A stretch of DNA of 64,000 nt from Tangfeifania diversioriginum (GTDB lineage: Bacteria > Bacteroidota > Bacteroidia > Bacteroidales > Prolixibacteraceae), in the NCBI RefSeq assembly GCF_900141875.1, contig NZ_FQZE01000023.1, forward strand, positions 1 through 64,000. Direction: 5' to 3'. Positions 35,681-44,482 of this stretch are shown piece after piece. Position 1 is the stretch's first letter, and each line of letters opens with the position of its first letter. The position numbers and the translations under genes are program-made. The notes under the pieces were generated by a model. That model was not told where the DNA came from. It saw only the letters and a program-made list of their open reading frames with translations, and made no database searches.

Positions 35681-37033
35681 ATGAACATCACCAGGGAAAA
35701 TACCGACAATGTTAATGCAGTTTTAAAAGTGCTGATTGAAAAACCGGATTACGAGAAACCGGTTGAAAACAAACTTAAAGAGTACCGGCAAAAAGCCGAT
35801 ATTCCGGGGTTCAGACCCGGAAAAGCACCAATGGGGCTCATTAAGAAACGATTTGGAAAATCTGTGCTCCTCGACGAAGTGAACAACCTGCTGTCGCAAA
35901 AACTCACCAGTTATTTGATGGAAGAAAAACTCCAGATACTGGGCGAACCGCTTGCCAACGAAGATCAGCAAAAAGCCATTGACTGGGATAATGATGAAAA
36001 CTTCGAATTTGTTTTCGACATTGCCCTGGCACCCGAAATTGAGGTTCCGTTAGATGAAAAAGACAAAATCAACTACTATAAAATCAAGGTTTCCGACGAC
36101 ATGGTCAATGAACAGATTGACATGATTAAATCGCAAATGGGCCAAAACAAGGAAATCGATGAAGTAAAAGAAGATGGATTGGTACGCGGCGATTTTGTTG
36201 AACTCGACAATGAAGGCAACGAAAAAGAAGACGGTATAAAACCGGAAGGTGTTTTGCTTGCCATCGATTTAATCAAAGATAAAGACATTCAGAAAGAATT
36301 TATCGGCAAGAAGAAAGGTGATGTCATCGTTTTCGATCCTGTAAAAGCTTACGAGGACGTGCACGAGGTGCAGCACATGCTGAACATCAGCCACGAGCAG
36401 GCACACGATTTGAACAGCGAATTCAAGTTCACTATTAATGAAACCCTTGAATTTGAGAAAGCTGAACTGAACGAAGAACTCTACAAAAAAATATATGGCG
36501 AAGACACTGACATTAAAACAGAAGAAGATCTCCGCAACCGCCTGAAAGAAGAACTGGCTTCAAACCTTGTTCACTCTTCAGAACAACGCTTTGCCATGGA
36601 CGTGCGCGACACATTGATTGAAAAAGTGAACCCCGAACTGCCGGAAGCTTTTCTGAAACGCTGGCTGAGGGTGGCCAACAAAGATGTTACCGAAGAGCAA
36701 ATTGAAAATGATTTCGACGGTTTCCTGAAAGACCTGAGATGGCAACTGATTAAAGACTTCATTATTAAAGAAAATGAATTGAAAGTGGAGGAAGAAGAAG
36801 CTTTTAACTTTGCCAAACAACTGGCACAGGCACAATATGCCCAGTACGGCATTCCAAATGTTCCGGACGACCAGCTCGAATCGTTTGCTAAAATGATTCT
36901 TGAAAAACAGGAAGAAAAAGAACGCCTTTACAACAAACTGCTTGAAGATAAGGTAGTGGGTGTAGTAAAAGACAAAGTTTCGCTAAATGAAAAAGAGGTA
37001 ACGCAGGAAGAATTTACCGAACTATCTAAATAA
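35681..37033 (+). CDS. tig: trigger factor chaperone
   Basis: 450 aa. Ribosome-binding domain at the N-terminus with the GFRPGKAPMGLIKKRFG signature (residues ~44-60); a central PPIase-like domain that is degenerate in this phylum (residues ~150-250); and a long helical chaperone domain rich in Glu/Lys. It meets nascent chains on the ribosome. Order tig-clpP-clpX is the common bacterial arrangement, although clpP has its own promoter here. Confidence 0.94.
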   Translation: MNITRENTDNVNAVLKVLIEKPDYEKPVENKLKEYRQKADIPGFRPGKAPMGLIKKRFGKSVLLDEVNNLLSQKLTSYLMEEKLQILGEPLANEDQQKAIDWDNDENFEFVFDIALAPEIEVPLDEKDKINYYKIKVSDDMVNEQIDMIKSQMGQNKEIDEVKEDGLVRGDFVELDNEGNEKEDGIKPEGVLLAIDLIKDKDIQKEFIGKKKGDVIVFDPVKAYEDVHEVQHMLNISHEQAHDLNSEFKFTINETLEFEKAELNEELYKKIYGEDTDIKTEEDLRNRLKEELASNLVHSSEQRFAMDVRDTLIEKVNPELPEAFLKRWLRVANKDVTEEQIENDFDGFLKDLRWQLIKDFIIKENELKVEEEEAFNFAKQLAQAQYAQYGIPNVPDDQLESFAKMILEKQEEKERLYNKLLEDKVVGVVKDKVSLNEKEVTQEEFTELSK

Positions 37034-37067
37034 ACTTTGCTGCACGTATCAGCAAACAACTTTTTTG

Positions 37068-37075
37068 TAACTTTG
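37068..37075 (+). promoter_or_regulatory. -7 box of clpPX
   Basis: TAACTTTG fits TAnnTTTG and lies 52 bp before clpP; no clear -33 element. Suggests clpPX can be transcribed separately from tig. Confidence 0.55.
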
Positions 37076-37127
37076 TAGTTTAGCGAAATTAAATTGCAAA
37101 GTTACTTTCATTATAAGAGAGAATAAC

Positions 37128-37808
37128 ATGGACAAACATAACGAATTTAGAAAATACGCAACAAAACACGAAGGCATCAGCAGTTCAACGCTCGACCGTT
37201 TCAGCTCAGCCTACGGAAATTACATTTCGCCCACCATTATTGAAGAGCGACAACTGAACGTGGCTTCAATGGATGTGTTTTCACGGTTAATGATGGATCG
37301 CATTATTTTCCTCGGTGTTCCGATTGACGATACGGTGGCCAACATTATTCAGGCACAGTTGCTGTTCCTGGAATCAACCGATCCCTCGAAAGATATCCAG
37401 ATATATTTCAACACCCCGGGCGGTCATGTACATGCCGGATTGGGAATTTACGACACCATGCAGTACATTTCGGCCGATGTGGCTACCATTTGTACCGGGA
37501 TGGCCGCCTCAATGGGCGCAGTTTTGCTTACCGCCGGAGCCAAAGGAAAACGTTCGGCACTGCGCCATTCACGTGTGATGATTCACCAGCCGATGGGTGG
37601 TGCCCAGGGACAAGCATCCGACATTGAAATTACGGCACGCGAGATTCTGAAAATTAAAAAAGAGTTGTATGCCATCATTGCCAAACATTCAGGAAAATCT
37701 ATCAAACAGGTGGAAAAAGATGCCGACCGCGATTACTGGATGACTTCTGAAGAAGCAGTGAAATATGGCATGATCGACGAAATTCTGGAAAGAGAAAAGA
37801 AAATATAA
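37128..37808 (+). CDS. clpP: ATP-dependent Clp protease proteolytic subunit
   Basis: 226 aa with the Ser128-His153 pair in GMAASMGAVLL and RVMIHQPMGG, and the Asp in a later DRDYWMTSEEA block. NTPGGHVHAG replaces the more usual NSPGG. An N-terminal propeptide-length extension (~30 residues) precedes the conserved core. It overlaps clpX by 1 bp (TAATG). Together they would degrade ssrA-tagged chains and, by inference, the NNYALAA-ending protein at 11257-11880. Confidence 0.96.
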   Translation: MDKHNEFRKYATKHEGISSSTLDRFSSAYGNYISPTIIEERQLNVASMDVFSRLMMDRIIFLGVPIDDTVANIIQAQLLFLESTDPSKDIQIYFNTPGGHVHAGLGIYDTMQYISADVATICTGMAASMGAVLLTAGAKGKRSALRHSRVMIHQPMGGAQGQASDIEITAREILKIKKELYAIIAKHSGKSIKQVEKDADRDYWMTSEEAVKYGMIDEILEREKKI

Positions 37809-39040
37809 TGGCAACAAAAAAAGAAATGGATAAGTGTTCATTTTGTGGCCGCGAAAAAAAGGAAGTTAACCTGTTAATTGCCGGGATTGACGGGCACATC
37901 TGCGACCGTTGTGCCGAGCAGGCCTATTCCATCATTCAGGAAGAAATAAAACAAGACAGTTCTTTCAACCTCGATGGGGTGCAGCTTTTAAAACCAAGGC
38001 AAATAAAGGAATTTGTCGATCAATATGTTATCGGTCAGGATGAAGCAAAAAAAATTATTTCGGTAGCGGTTTACAACCACTACAAACGGCTCACCCAGCC
38101 TGTTGATGAAGATGAAACAGAGATTGAAAAATCGAACATCATTTTGGTGGGTGAAACCGGGACAGGAAAAACACTGCTGGCGCGCACCATTGCCAAAATG
38201 CTGCATGTGCCGTTTACCATTGTAGATGCCACTGTTTTAACCGAAGCCGGATACGTAGGCGAAGACATCGAAAGCATTTTAACACGCCTTCTGCAAGCTG
38301 CCGATTACAACACCGAAGCAGCTGAACGCGGGATTGTTTTTGTGGATGAAATCGATAAAATCGCCCGCAAAAGCGATAACCCGTCAATCACCCGCGATGT
38401 TTCGGGAGAAGGCGTTCAACAGGGACTGCTGAAACTTTTGGAAGGTTCGGTTATTAACGTGCCGCCACAGGGAGGCCGCAAACACCCGGAACAAAAACTC
38501 ATTCCGGTGGACACCAAAAATATACTGTTTATCTGCGGCGGGGCATTCGATGGCATAGAGCGAAAAATAGCCAACCGCCTGAACACCAAAGTGATTGGCT
38601 ACAGCGCCGCCAAAGAAGTGGATCGTATCGAGCGCGAAAACCTGCTGCAGTACATCGCTCCGCAGGATTTAAAATCGTTCGGGCTGATTCCCGAAATCAT
38701 TGGCCGTTTGCCGGTGCTGGTCCACCTCGATCCGCTCAACAGAGAAGTACTCCGGAACATTCTCACCGAACCTAAAAATTCGGTCATAAAGCAATACAAA
38801 AAACTGTTCCAGATTGACAACATTGAGCTGGAATTCGAGGAGGAAGCACTGCAGTATATTGTTGAAAAAGCGGTGGAGTTCAAACTGGGTGCACGCGGAT
38901 TGCGTTCAATTTGCGAAAGCATTATGAACGATGCCATGTATGAAATGCCTTCGGAAAAAACCGACAAGCTTAGCATCTCAAAAGAATATGCTAAAAACAA
39001 AATGGATCGGACGAGTATTCGCAGGCTAAAAGCAAGTTAA
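37808..39040 (+). CDS. clpX: Clp protease ATP-binding unfoldase ClpX
   Basis: 410 aa. N-terminal C4 zinc domain ([11 protein letters not shown] ... HICDRC, residues ~9-38), Walker [12 protein letters not shown], Walker [11 protein letters not shown], pore loop region GYVGEDIES and sensor elements near [11 protein letters not shown]. The ATG shares a base with the clpP stop. ClpX recognises ssrA-type C-termini ending in LAA. A terminator follows. Confidence 0.97.
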   Translation: MATKKEMDKCSFCGREKKEVNLLIAGIDGHICDRCAEQAYSIIQEEIKQDSSFNLDGVQLLKPRQIKEFVDQYVIGQDEAKKIISVAVYNHYKRLTQPVDEDETEIEKSNIILVGETGTGKTLLARTIAKMLHVPFTIVDATVLTEAGYVGEDIESILTRLLQAADYNTEAAERGIVFVDEIDKIARKSDNPSITRDVSGEGVQQGLLKLLEGSVINVPPQGGRKHPEQKLIPVDTKNILFICGGAFDGIERKIANRLNTKVIGYSAAKEVDRIERENLLQYIAPQDLKSFGLIPEIIGRLPVLVHLDPLNREVLRNILTEPKNSVIKQYKKLFQIDNIELEFEEEALQYIVEKAVEFKLGARGLRSICESIMNDAMYEMPSEKTDKLSISKEYAKNKMDRTSIRRLKAS

Positions 39041-39066
39041 TTATCAGCTTAAAATATTAATTGAAG

Positions 39067-39094
39067 AAACCGGGATTTACGTTCCGGTTTTTTT
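39067..39094 (+). terminator. terminator of clpPX
   Basis: AAACCGG (39067-39073) pairs with CCGGTTT (39084-39090), followed by T-rich sequence. Confidence 0.8.
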
Positions 39095-39291
39095 CTTTCC
39101 AAACATGCGAAACCTTATCTAAAACTACAAAATGCATATTTAACATTTTTTAACAATCAATTGATTGCCCAGTAAAATATGAGAAATTAATTAGTAATTA
39201 ACTTTTTATTAGAATACTATTAGGATTTTATAAAACTTTTTATCATCCATTATCGTTCTTTTGTTGGTTTTTAAATATAAATTATTAAACA

Positions 39292-39975
39292 ATGAAAAAA
39301 CAGAATTTTAAAAAGATGATGAACTTAAGAAGTTTTGCTCTTATCGCAATTTTTGCCGTTGCCGTATTCGCAACAAGTTGTAACAAGGCTGATGACGGGT
39401 ACATACCCGAAGATGTAGCTGCCAGTCAGGATTTGGAGCTTAAAAAAGGGAAACCAGACAATGTTGGCCCAAAAGGTGCGCCGGCTCCCGGTGAATTCAC
39501 CATTGCCGAGATTGTTGTCGCATCTGCTAATCCAAAAGCCCCAAATAAAGAGGCAGAATTTACATTACTTCTCGCAGCTCTTGAGTATACCAATCTTACC
39601 GGAGTTTTTACTGGTGGAGGGCAATATACTGTATTTGCACCAACAGATCAGGCGTTTATAAATTTAGCGACTACGCTCGGAGTAGATCCAAGTAATCCTT
39701 TTGAAGAAATTGATAACTTATTAGGTGAAGGAACTGTTGCCAATGTGCTTCTCTACCATGTAACCGAAGGGCGCAGAGCGGCAAACAGTGTTGTGCCACC
39801 GAGGGGAACAAAAACTATTGAAACGTTGCTTGAAGGTGCTTCTTTTTCGGTTTTCACTGAAGATGGAAATGTATTCATTGATGCAATCGGAAATGAAGCT
39901 CAAATACTTGCTACTAATATTTCCGCCTCAAATGGTATTGTTCATGAGATTAACACAGTTCTTTTACCGCTTTAA
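39292..39975 (+). CDS. fasciclin (FAS1) domain lipoprotein
   Basis: 227 aa. Lipobox VFATSC with Cys at residue 33; a low-complexity GPKGAPAPGEF linker; then one FAS1 domain (~67-227) with its two boxes: the TVFAPTDQAFINL block and the final NGIVHEINTVLLPL. FAS1 domains mediate surface adhesion or matrix contacts. Located in the outer membrane or periplasm. Monocistronic, ending in a strong terminator. The 251-bp upstream spacer is AT-rich and holds nothing but the clpX terminator. Confidence 0.9.
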   Translation: MKKQNFKKMMNLRSFALIAIFAVAVFATSCNKADDGYIPEDVAASQDLELKKGKPDNVGPKGAPAPGEFTIAEIVVASANPKAPNKEAEFTLLLAALEYTNLTGVFTGGGQYTVFAPTDQAFINLATTLGVDPSNPFEEIDNLLGEGTVANVLLYHVTEGRRAANSVVPPRGTKTIETLLEGASFSVFTEDGNVFIDAIGNEAQILATNISASNGIVHEINTVLLPL

Positions 39976-40003
39976 TAATTCAACCATAATATGATACTAA
40001 ATG

Positions 40004-40035
40004 AAGGCTGTCTGGATTTACCGGGCAGCCTTTTT
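40004..40035 (+). terminator. terminator after the FAS1 gene
   Basis: AAGGCTGTC and the GGGCAGCCTT arm form a stem over a short loop, followed by TTTTT. Confidence 0.85.
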
Positions 40036-40045
40036 CACAAAACAG

Positions 40046-40873
40046 CTATTCCAAAACAGCCTTCCAGTTTTCTACTGTTTTGTTTTCCCCGGCATGAATC
40101 TGGATAATTCCTTCAATTTTCTCACCCTTCACCTGACCGCTGTAAATAAATTTCTTTTGAGTTGAACTATCAGTTGCAGTGAAACTGATTCTCTCGCCCG
40201 AAAGAAAATTGTTTTCAACTTTTAAAGATGAATCGTCTGACAAAACAGTGAGATAAATATCCTGAAATTTTTGCCGGGCTCTCATTTCAAATCTTTCGCC
40301 ACCGGACTCCCAGCTCCAGGTACCTTCCACATTTGCCGGGATTACCCAGAAGAATACTGAGTGGTCGTTCACCCTCACATGTTTATCAGCTTTCCAGTCG
40401 TCCATGCTAAAATCGTGTGAAACAAGGCGCGAACCCGGTTCAAGTTTTTCAAGCAGTGAAGGACGCAGTTTAATGTTAATGGTAGGAAAAAGGTACATGG
40501 TAATCACATTGGCTTTGCTGAAATCGGTATCGTAAATATTTTCTTCCACAAATACCACTTTATCAGTCACGCCCTCTTTTTCGGCATTTTCACGCGCTTC
40601 CTTAATACGCTGCGGATCCAAATCCACCCCATGCGCAAAAGCGCCACGTTTTGCAGCAGCTATAACAATCCGGCCGTCGCCGCATCCAAGGTCAATGACA
40701 TAATCGCCCGGACCAACACCCGCCATGTCGAGTATTTCTTCAACCACAAAATCGGGTGTGGGCACATAAGCTACATCCAGGCTCTGGGCAGGTGAATAGA
40801 TGAAGAAAAACAGAAATGCAATCAGGCCGAAAAATGATTTGATTTTTAAATTTAGCAAATTTCGATTTCTCAT
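40046..40873 (-). CDS. exported class I SAM-dependent methyltransferase-like protein
   Basis: 275 aa. An N-terminal signal-like segment (SFFGLIAFLFFFIYSPAQS) precedes a standard methyltransferase core: YVPTPDFVVEEIL, motif I VIDLGCGDGRIVI, motif II VDLDPQR and a VVFVEENIYD region. The last ~80 residues are beta-rich (MRARQKFQDIYLTVLSDDS). Periplasmic SAM methyltransferases are odd because SAM is not known to be available there; the segment could instead be a membrane anchor with the enzyme inside. Substrate unknown. Confidence 0.85.
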   Translation of the reverse strand: MRNRNLLNLKIKSFFGLIAFLFFFIYSPAQSLDVAYVPTPDFVVEEILDMAGVGPGDYVIDLGCGDGRIVIAAAKRGAFAHGVDLDPQRIKEARENAEKEGVTDKVVFVEENIYDTDFSKANVITMYLFPTINIKLRPSLLEKLEPGSRLVSHDFSMDDWKADKHVRVNDHSVFFWVIPANVEGTWSWESGGERFEMRARQKFQDIYLTVLSDDSSLKVENNFLSGERISFTATDSSTQKKFIYSGQVKGEKIEGIIQIHAGENKTVENWKAVLE

Positions 40874-40957
40874 AATACGGAAGCTAGTTCATACAAATTT
40901 AAAAACCTGTTTTTACATTTTCCTTTTTATTATCAGAAAATTGCATTCAGCAGCGAA

Positions 40958-40996
40958 CAAAAAAAAAGAGATGCAAAATCATAATTTGCAACTCTT
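40958..40996 (-). terminator. terminator of the broken tRNA copy
   Basis: On the minus strand AGAGTTGCAAAT pairs with the ATTTTGCATCTCT arm (imperfectly), followed by a run of T. It lies 11 bp after the tRNA-like end. Confidence 0.65.
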
Positions 40997-41005
40997 TGAT
41001 TTTCT

Positions 41006-41061
<56 letters not shown>

Positions 41062-41071
<10 letters not shown>

Positions 41072-41358
41072 GTCTCGTAATTCAGCTTGCTTTGAAGTTC
41101 CGGGTATTGTTTTAGGTTTCTGATAAATATTTTACTCTTCATTGATTTTATTTTTCGCTCCATTCGGATTGCATGAGGATAGTCATTCGCTTCAATCGAG
41201 AGAAAAACTTCCCAATCATTAGCCATTGCAGTATACCGGTGTTTACCGTAACTATGATCATTGTGTTTTTCAAGCCGTTTTTCAACATTGTCATTTGTTG
41301 CGCCAACATAGAACTTGTTTAATTTTTCACTAAACAGGATATAGCATGAAGCGCTCAT
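41062..41358 (-). CDS. GIY-YIG nuclease-domain protein nested between tRNA copies
   Basis: 98 aa single-domain URI-type GIY-YIG protein: YILFSEKLNKFYVGATND (the GIY is YIL here, YIG is YVG), RLEKHND, then the conserved Arg/Glu in RMERKIKSMKSK. Small stand-alone members are widespread with unsettled function; some act as DNA endonucleases. Its last residues (TST) and stop codon are encoded within sequence copied from a tRNA. Flanked by 41-bp direct repeats. Confidence 0.88.
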
Positions 41359-41384
41359 AGGTTAATAGTTGAAATTATAAAAGT

Positions 41385-41424
41385 CATAAAATAATAAAAG
41401 CATTTCCATATCTGAAAATGCTTT
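41385..41424 (-). terminator. terminator of tRNA-CAT
   Basis: AAAGCATTT (41397-41405) pairs with AAATGCTTT (41416-41424); on the minus strand it is followed by TATTATTTT. Confidence 0.75.
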
Positions 41425-41434
41425 GTTGTTTTCT

Positions 41435-41509
<75 letters not shown>

Positions 41510-41668
41510 TATAAGTTTCGGGATTAATGTTCAAAATTTAAAAAATATAAATCCTGAACTTAAATCCGAAATTCGGAGTGCAAGTTTACAACTTTGTACG
41601 AAAATACACAAGCAAAATTTCTGAAAACAAAGCCTCCGGCACACTTTTCTTTTTCAAAATCAAAAATA

Positions 41669-41698
41669 TTTGATTTCCCGAAAAATCAGCTAACTTTG
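41669..41698 (+). promoter_or_regulatory. promoter of the DUF39-metH operon
   Basis: TTTG (41669-41672), 18-bp spacer, TAACTTTG (41691-41698). A start near 41705 would place the aptamer about 25 nt into the transcript. Confidence 0.7.
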
Positions 41699-41730
41699 TA
41701 ATATATCAAATATTCTTCGCACAGGGTGTT

Positions 41731-41845
41731 TGATTATACAGAAGAGTGGAGAGATCGGGCTCTGTGAAACTCTGGCAACCAACCGTCTGTCGGATGACGG
41801 ATGACAAGGTGCCAATACCCGGCCGGAAACGGAATTATAATTGAA
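41731..41845 (+). promoter_or_regulatory. SAM-I-like riboswitch (S box)
   Basis: The conserved blocks occur in order: AGAGTGGAGAGATCGGGC, CTGTGAAACTCTGGCAACC, and AAGGTGCCAATACC, with P1 formed by ATTATA near the start and TATAAT near 41836-41841. It lies 9-15 nt upstream of the leader ATG and before genes for homocysteine and methionine synthesis, which fits SAM feedback. I see no clear intrinsic terminator after it, so control of translation of the leader peptide is a reasonable alternative. Confidence 0.87.
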
Positions 41846-41853
41846 ACGCTATC

Positions 41854-41931
41854 ATGAAACAACTGCATTACAAATTATTTTACTCTACTTATTTACACGG
41901 GGCAAATATGTGCATGCACCGGCGGTTTTAA
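41854..41931 (+). CDS. leader peptide between the SAM riboswitch and DUF39
   Basis: ATG 41854 to TAA 41929-41931 encodes 25 aa, MKQLHYKLFYST then YLHGANMCMHRRF. Three Met codons and one Cys codon are in 25, with MCM just before the basic end. A GCGGTT/AACCGC hairpin (41922-41935) covers the last codon and the stop. The frame starts right after the riboswitch 3' arm. Small size means coding potential is not proven; its position makes it a candidate attenuator or sensor of Met/Cys supply. Confidence 0.5.
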   Translation: MKQLHYKLFYSTYLHGANMCMHRRF

Positions 41932-42063
41932 CCGCGTTACAGAATATTACCATTATTATTATCATTATTACGATATTGAAGAAAGAAGACAAAAATAAAT
42001 GACCAATGATTCCTTCAGCAGGCATCTTCGGGCTCCCGTCTTCCGACTTCCAACTTTTCTATT

Positions 42064-43227
42064 ATGTCAAAAATAAAAACCTACGCAGAAATTAATCAGA
42101 AACTCAAAAGCGGCAAAGCTGTGGTATTAACTGCCGAAGAAGTTTCAAAACTGGCACAAACAGCCAGCCCGGAAGAGATTGTTGAAAGAGTAGATGTGGT
42201 AACCACTGCCACCTTTGGCGCGATGTGCTCATCCGGTGCCATAATCAATTTTGGCCATGCCAGTCCACCCATCCGCATGGAAAAAATCAGGTTAAACGGC
42301 GTGCCCTGCTACGAAGGACTGGCTGCTGTGGATTCCTACATCGGCGCAGCGGCCTGCAATCCCGACAACCCTGAATATGGCGGTGCACACGTTATTCAGG
42401 ACCTGCTGGAAGGGAAAGATGTGCTGCTTGAAGCATGGGGCAAGGGAACCGACTGCTATCCGCGAAAATACATCAAAACAAAAATCAACATCGAAACCAT
42501 TAACGAATTTACGCTTTTCAACCCGCGAAATGCCTACCAGAACTACAACGTGGCGGTGAACACTACAAAAAAAATGATTCACACTTACATGGGAACATTG
42601 CTGCCCAATCTTCGAAATGCAACCTACTCAACATCAGGCGAATTGAGCCCACTCCTGAATGATCCGGATCTCAGAACAATCGGCATTGGTACACGAATAT
42701 TCCTGGGTGGTGCACAAGGATTTGTAGTTTGGAACGGCACCCAGTTTCACACCACCAAACCGAAAAATGAATTCGGCGTTCCCGTTACCAATGCAGCTAC
42801 AATTTCGGTAATTGGAAATCTGAAAGAGATGTCGTCCGGGTACATTCAGGGCGCTTATTACGAAAAATACGGCGTGAGCATGTTCGTAGGAATCGGGGTT
42901 CCTATTCCGGTTTTGGATGCCGACATTGCCCGCCGCGTTTCAATCAACAACAGTCAGATAGAAACTTCGGTACTCGATTACGGGACAGTCGGTCAACCCA
43001 AACTCGGACAGGTTTCCTATGAAGAACTGCAATCGGGATTCATAAAAATAAAAGGTAAGAAAGTACGGACAGCACCGGTGGCCAGTTTATCGAAAGCACG
43101 GGAAATTGCCGGGGAACTGAAAGAGTGGCTGCAAAACGGAAAGTTCGAAATCACACAACCTGTGCAACATTTCCCGCAAAACACTTCGCTGAATAGTTTA
43201 AAAGAAACGGAGGCCGACAATGATTAA
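42064..43227 (+). CDS. DUF39 homocysteine-biosynthesis protein (aspartate-semialdehyde sulfur transfer)
   Basis: 387 aa. The family, typified by Methanosarcina MA1821, is needed to form homocysteine from aspartate semialdehyde and sulfide. Invariant-looking cysteines are Cys55 (FGAMCSSG) and Cys131 (GTDCYP), which I recall as the persulfide-bearing positions of MA1821. Other signatures: FGHASPPIRMEK, GTRIFLGGAQGF and CNPDNPEYGGAHVIQDLLEG. Cytosolic. It overlaps the NIL-ferredoxin gene by 8 bp. Regulated by the upstream riboswitch. Confidence 0.9.
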   Translation: MSKIKTYAEINQKLKSGKAVVLTAEEVSKLAQTASPEEIVERVDVVTTATFGAMCSSGAIINFGHASPPIRMEKIRLNGVPCYEGLAAVDSYIGAAACNPDNPEYGGAHVIQDLLEGKDVLLEAWGKGTDCYPRKYIKTKINIETINEFTLFNPRNAYQNYNVAVNTTKKMIHTYMGTLLPNLRNATYSTSGELSPLLNDPDLRTIGIGTRIFLGGAQGFVVWNGTQFHTTKPKNEFGVPVTNAATISVIGNLKEMSSGYIQGAYYEKYGVSMFVGIGVPIPVLDADIARRVSINNSQIETSVLDYGTVGQPKLGQVSYEELQSGFIKIKGKKVRTAPVASLSKAREIAGELKEWLQNGKFEITQPVQHFPQNTSLNSLKETEADND

Positions 43228-43630
43228 GAAAAGATACATCCTGAATTTTCCACCCGAAAGCGGAGACAAGGCTTTTACCTATCACCTCGTAAAAGATTAC
43301 GACATTCGCATTAACATTCTCAAAGCCGAAGTTTTTCCCGGAAAAAGAGGAAGCTTACTTCTTGAACTTCAAGGCAAAAGAAATAACATTGAGAATGGGG
43401 TAAAGTACATTCAGTCGCATAAAATTACATGTGAACCACTCGATAAACGCATTCATTTTAAAGAAGAAAATTGCATCGATTGCGGCAACTGCACCGCCGT
43501 GTGCTTTGCCGGTGCCCTCACCATGAACAGGGAATCGTGGAAGCTTGAATTTGACAAAAACAAATGTGTGGTTTGTGAGTTGTGTATTCCGGCCTGCCCG
43601 TTAAACCTTTTTGAAATTGATTTTAGATGA
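43220..43630 (+). CDS. NIL-domain protein with two [4Fe-4S] clusters
   Basis: 136 aa. The N-terminal NIL ligand-binding domain (~1-75) is followed by two CxxCxxC...CP ferredoxin motifs: CIDCGNCTAVC and CVVCELCIPACPLN. Family partner MA1822 works with DUF39 in homocysteine formation, presumably delivering electrons or stabilising persulfide chemistry. It overlaps both neighbours (8 bp with DUF39 and 4 bp with the next, ATGA). Confidence 0.92.
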   Translation: MIKKRYILNFPPESGDKAFTYHLVKDYDIRINILKAEVFPGKRGSLLLELQGKRNNIENGVKYIQSHKITCEPLDKRIHFKEENCIDCGNCTAVCFAGALTMNRESWKLEFDKNKCVVCELCIPACPLNLFEIDFR

Positions 43631-44406
43631 ATAAAGATTTAGAAAAACTATTTCAGCAAAAATTTGAAGAACGGACCTATCGCAGCCAGTTCAACACTTC
43701 CCGTTTTGCAGGTTTCAAAATTAAATTTCAGGAAACCGATTTGTGGATTGGCGTTGATCCGGAGTCTTTCAAACCCGGGATGAAAAATGTGGCGCTGAAT
43801 AAAATAAAAGAATTGCGCGATAAACTCGACAACTACATCCAATCCGACCCCTTTTTTAAGAAAAGCCTGAAACCGTTTCAGCCCAATGAAAATGCACCCG
43901 GGGAAGCAATTGAAATGGCTCAGGCAGCCGGCAAGGCCGGAATCGGGCCAATGGCAACAGTGGCAGGACTCTTTGCCCGCGAAGTGGGGAATGAAATTAT
44001 TCAGAACTTTTCGGTTGGGGAGTTGGTTATTGAAAACGGCGGTGACATTTTTGCCTTGTTGAAAAAAAACCTCGTTCTTTCCGTTTTTGCAGGTGATTCC
44101 CCATTGTCAGAACGAATCGGGCTCGAAATAACAACGGGAACCAGTCCGCTGGGAATTTGCACATCAGCCGGCACAGTGGGACCATCGCTAAGTTATGGAA
44201 AAGCCGATGCGGTAGTTGTGGTTGCTGAAGATGCGTTGACAGCCGATGCTTTTGCCACCGCATTTGGCAACAAGGTAAAATCGCCCAATGATGTGGAAAA
44301 AGTGATTAGCCTCGCAGAAAAATCTCCCGAAATACTTTCATTGTTAATTATTTGTGAAGACAAAATTGGAGTACGGGGTGAATTTGAAATAAAAATATTG
44401 AAATAG
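43627..44406 (+). CDS. UPF0280 family (ApbE-like) protein
   Basis: 259 aa. [20 protein letters not shown] at the N-terminus, [15 protein letters not shown] (residues ~98-112), [11 protein letters not shown] and [18 protein letters not shown] define UPF0280, related to flavin transferase ApbE. The methanogen homologue is linked genetically to the DUF39/NIL pair. The exact reaction is unknown. It overlaps the NIL-ferredoxin gene by 4 bp and is followed by metH. Confidence 0.9.
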   Translation: MNKDLEKLFQQKFEERTYRSQFNTSRFAGFKIKFQETDLWIGVDPESFKPGMKNVALNKIKELRDKLDNYIQSDPFFKKSLKPFQPNENAPGEAIEMAQAAGKAGIGPMATVAGLFAREVGNEIIQNFSVGELVIENGGDIFALLKKNLVLSVFAGDSPLSERIGLEITTGTSPLGICTSAGTVGPSLSYGKADAVVVVAEDALTADAFATAFGNKVKSPNDVEKVISLAEKSPEILSLLIICEDKIGVRGEFEIKILK

Positions 44407-44413
44407 AAAATTT

Positions 44414-44439
44414 AACCGCAAAGGCGCTGTGACGCAAAG
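44414..44439. repeat. degenerate CGCAAAG motif before metH
   Basis: AACCGCAAAGGCG-CTGTGACGCAAAG is a diverged copy of the ACCGCAAAG.CGC..GACGCAAAG family that I recall from intergenic DNA of many bacteria. It sits in the 76-bp gap between UPF0280 and metH. Confidence 0.45.
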
Positions 44440-44482
44440 AAAAACTCCGCGAAATTGTGTCTCTGCAGTAAAAAACAGGAAA

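Larger units (their letters stand above)
41510..42063. other. 554-bp regulatory leader of the homocysteine/metH operon
   Basis: Contains a promoter (41669-41698), a SAM riboswitch (41731-41845), a 25-residue leader ORF (41854-41931), a hairpin over its stop codon, an Ile/His/Tyr-codon-like ATTATT run (41945-41970) and about 90 bp of spacer with TTCCGACTTCC-like filler before the first structural gene. Confidence 0.75.

Noticed and set aside
41932-42000. ATTATT-rich run after the leader peptide read as a His/Tyr or Ile/Thr attenuator
   Set aside because: Frames encoding YYHYYYHYY or ITIIIIII lack a proper ATG start after the leader, so I do not call a second leader peptide; the run is noted only as unusual.
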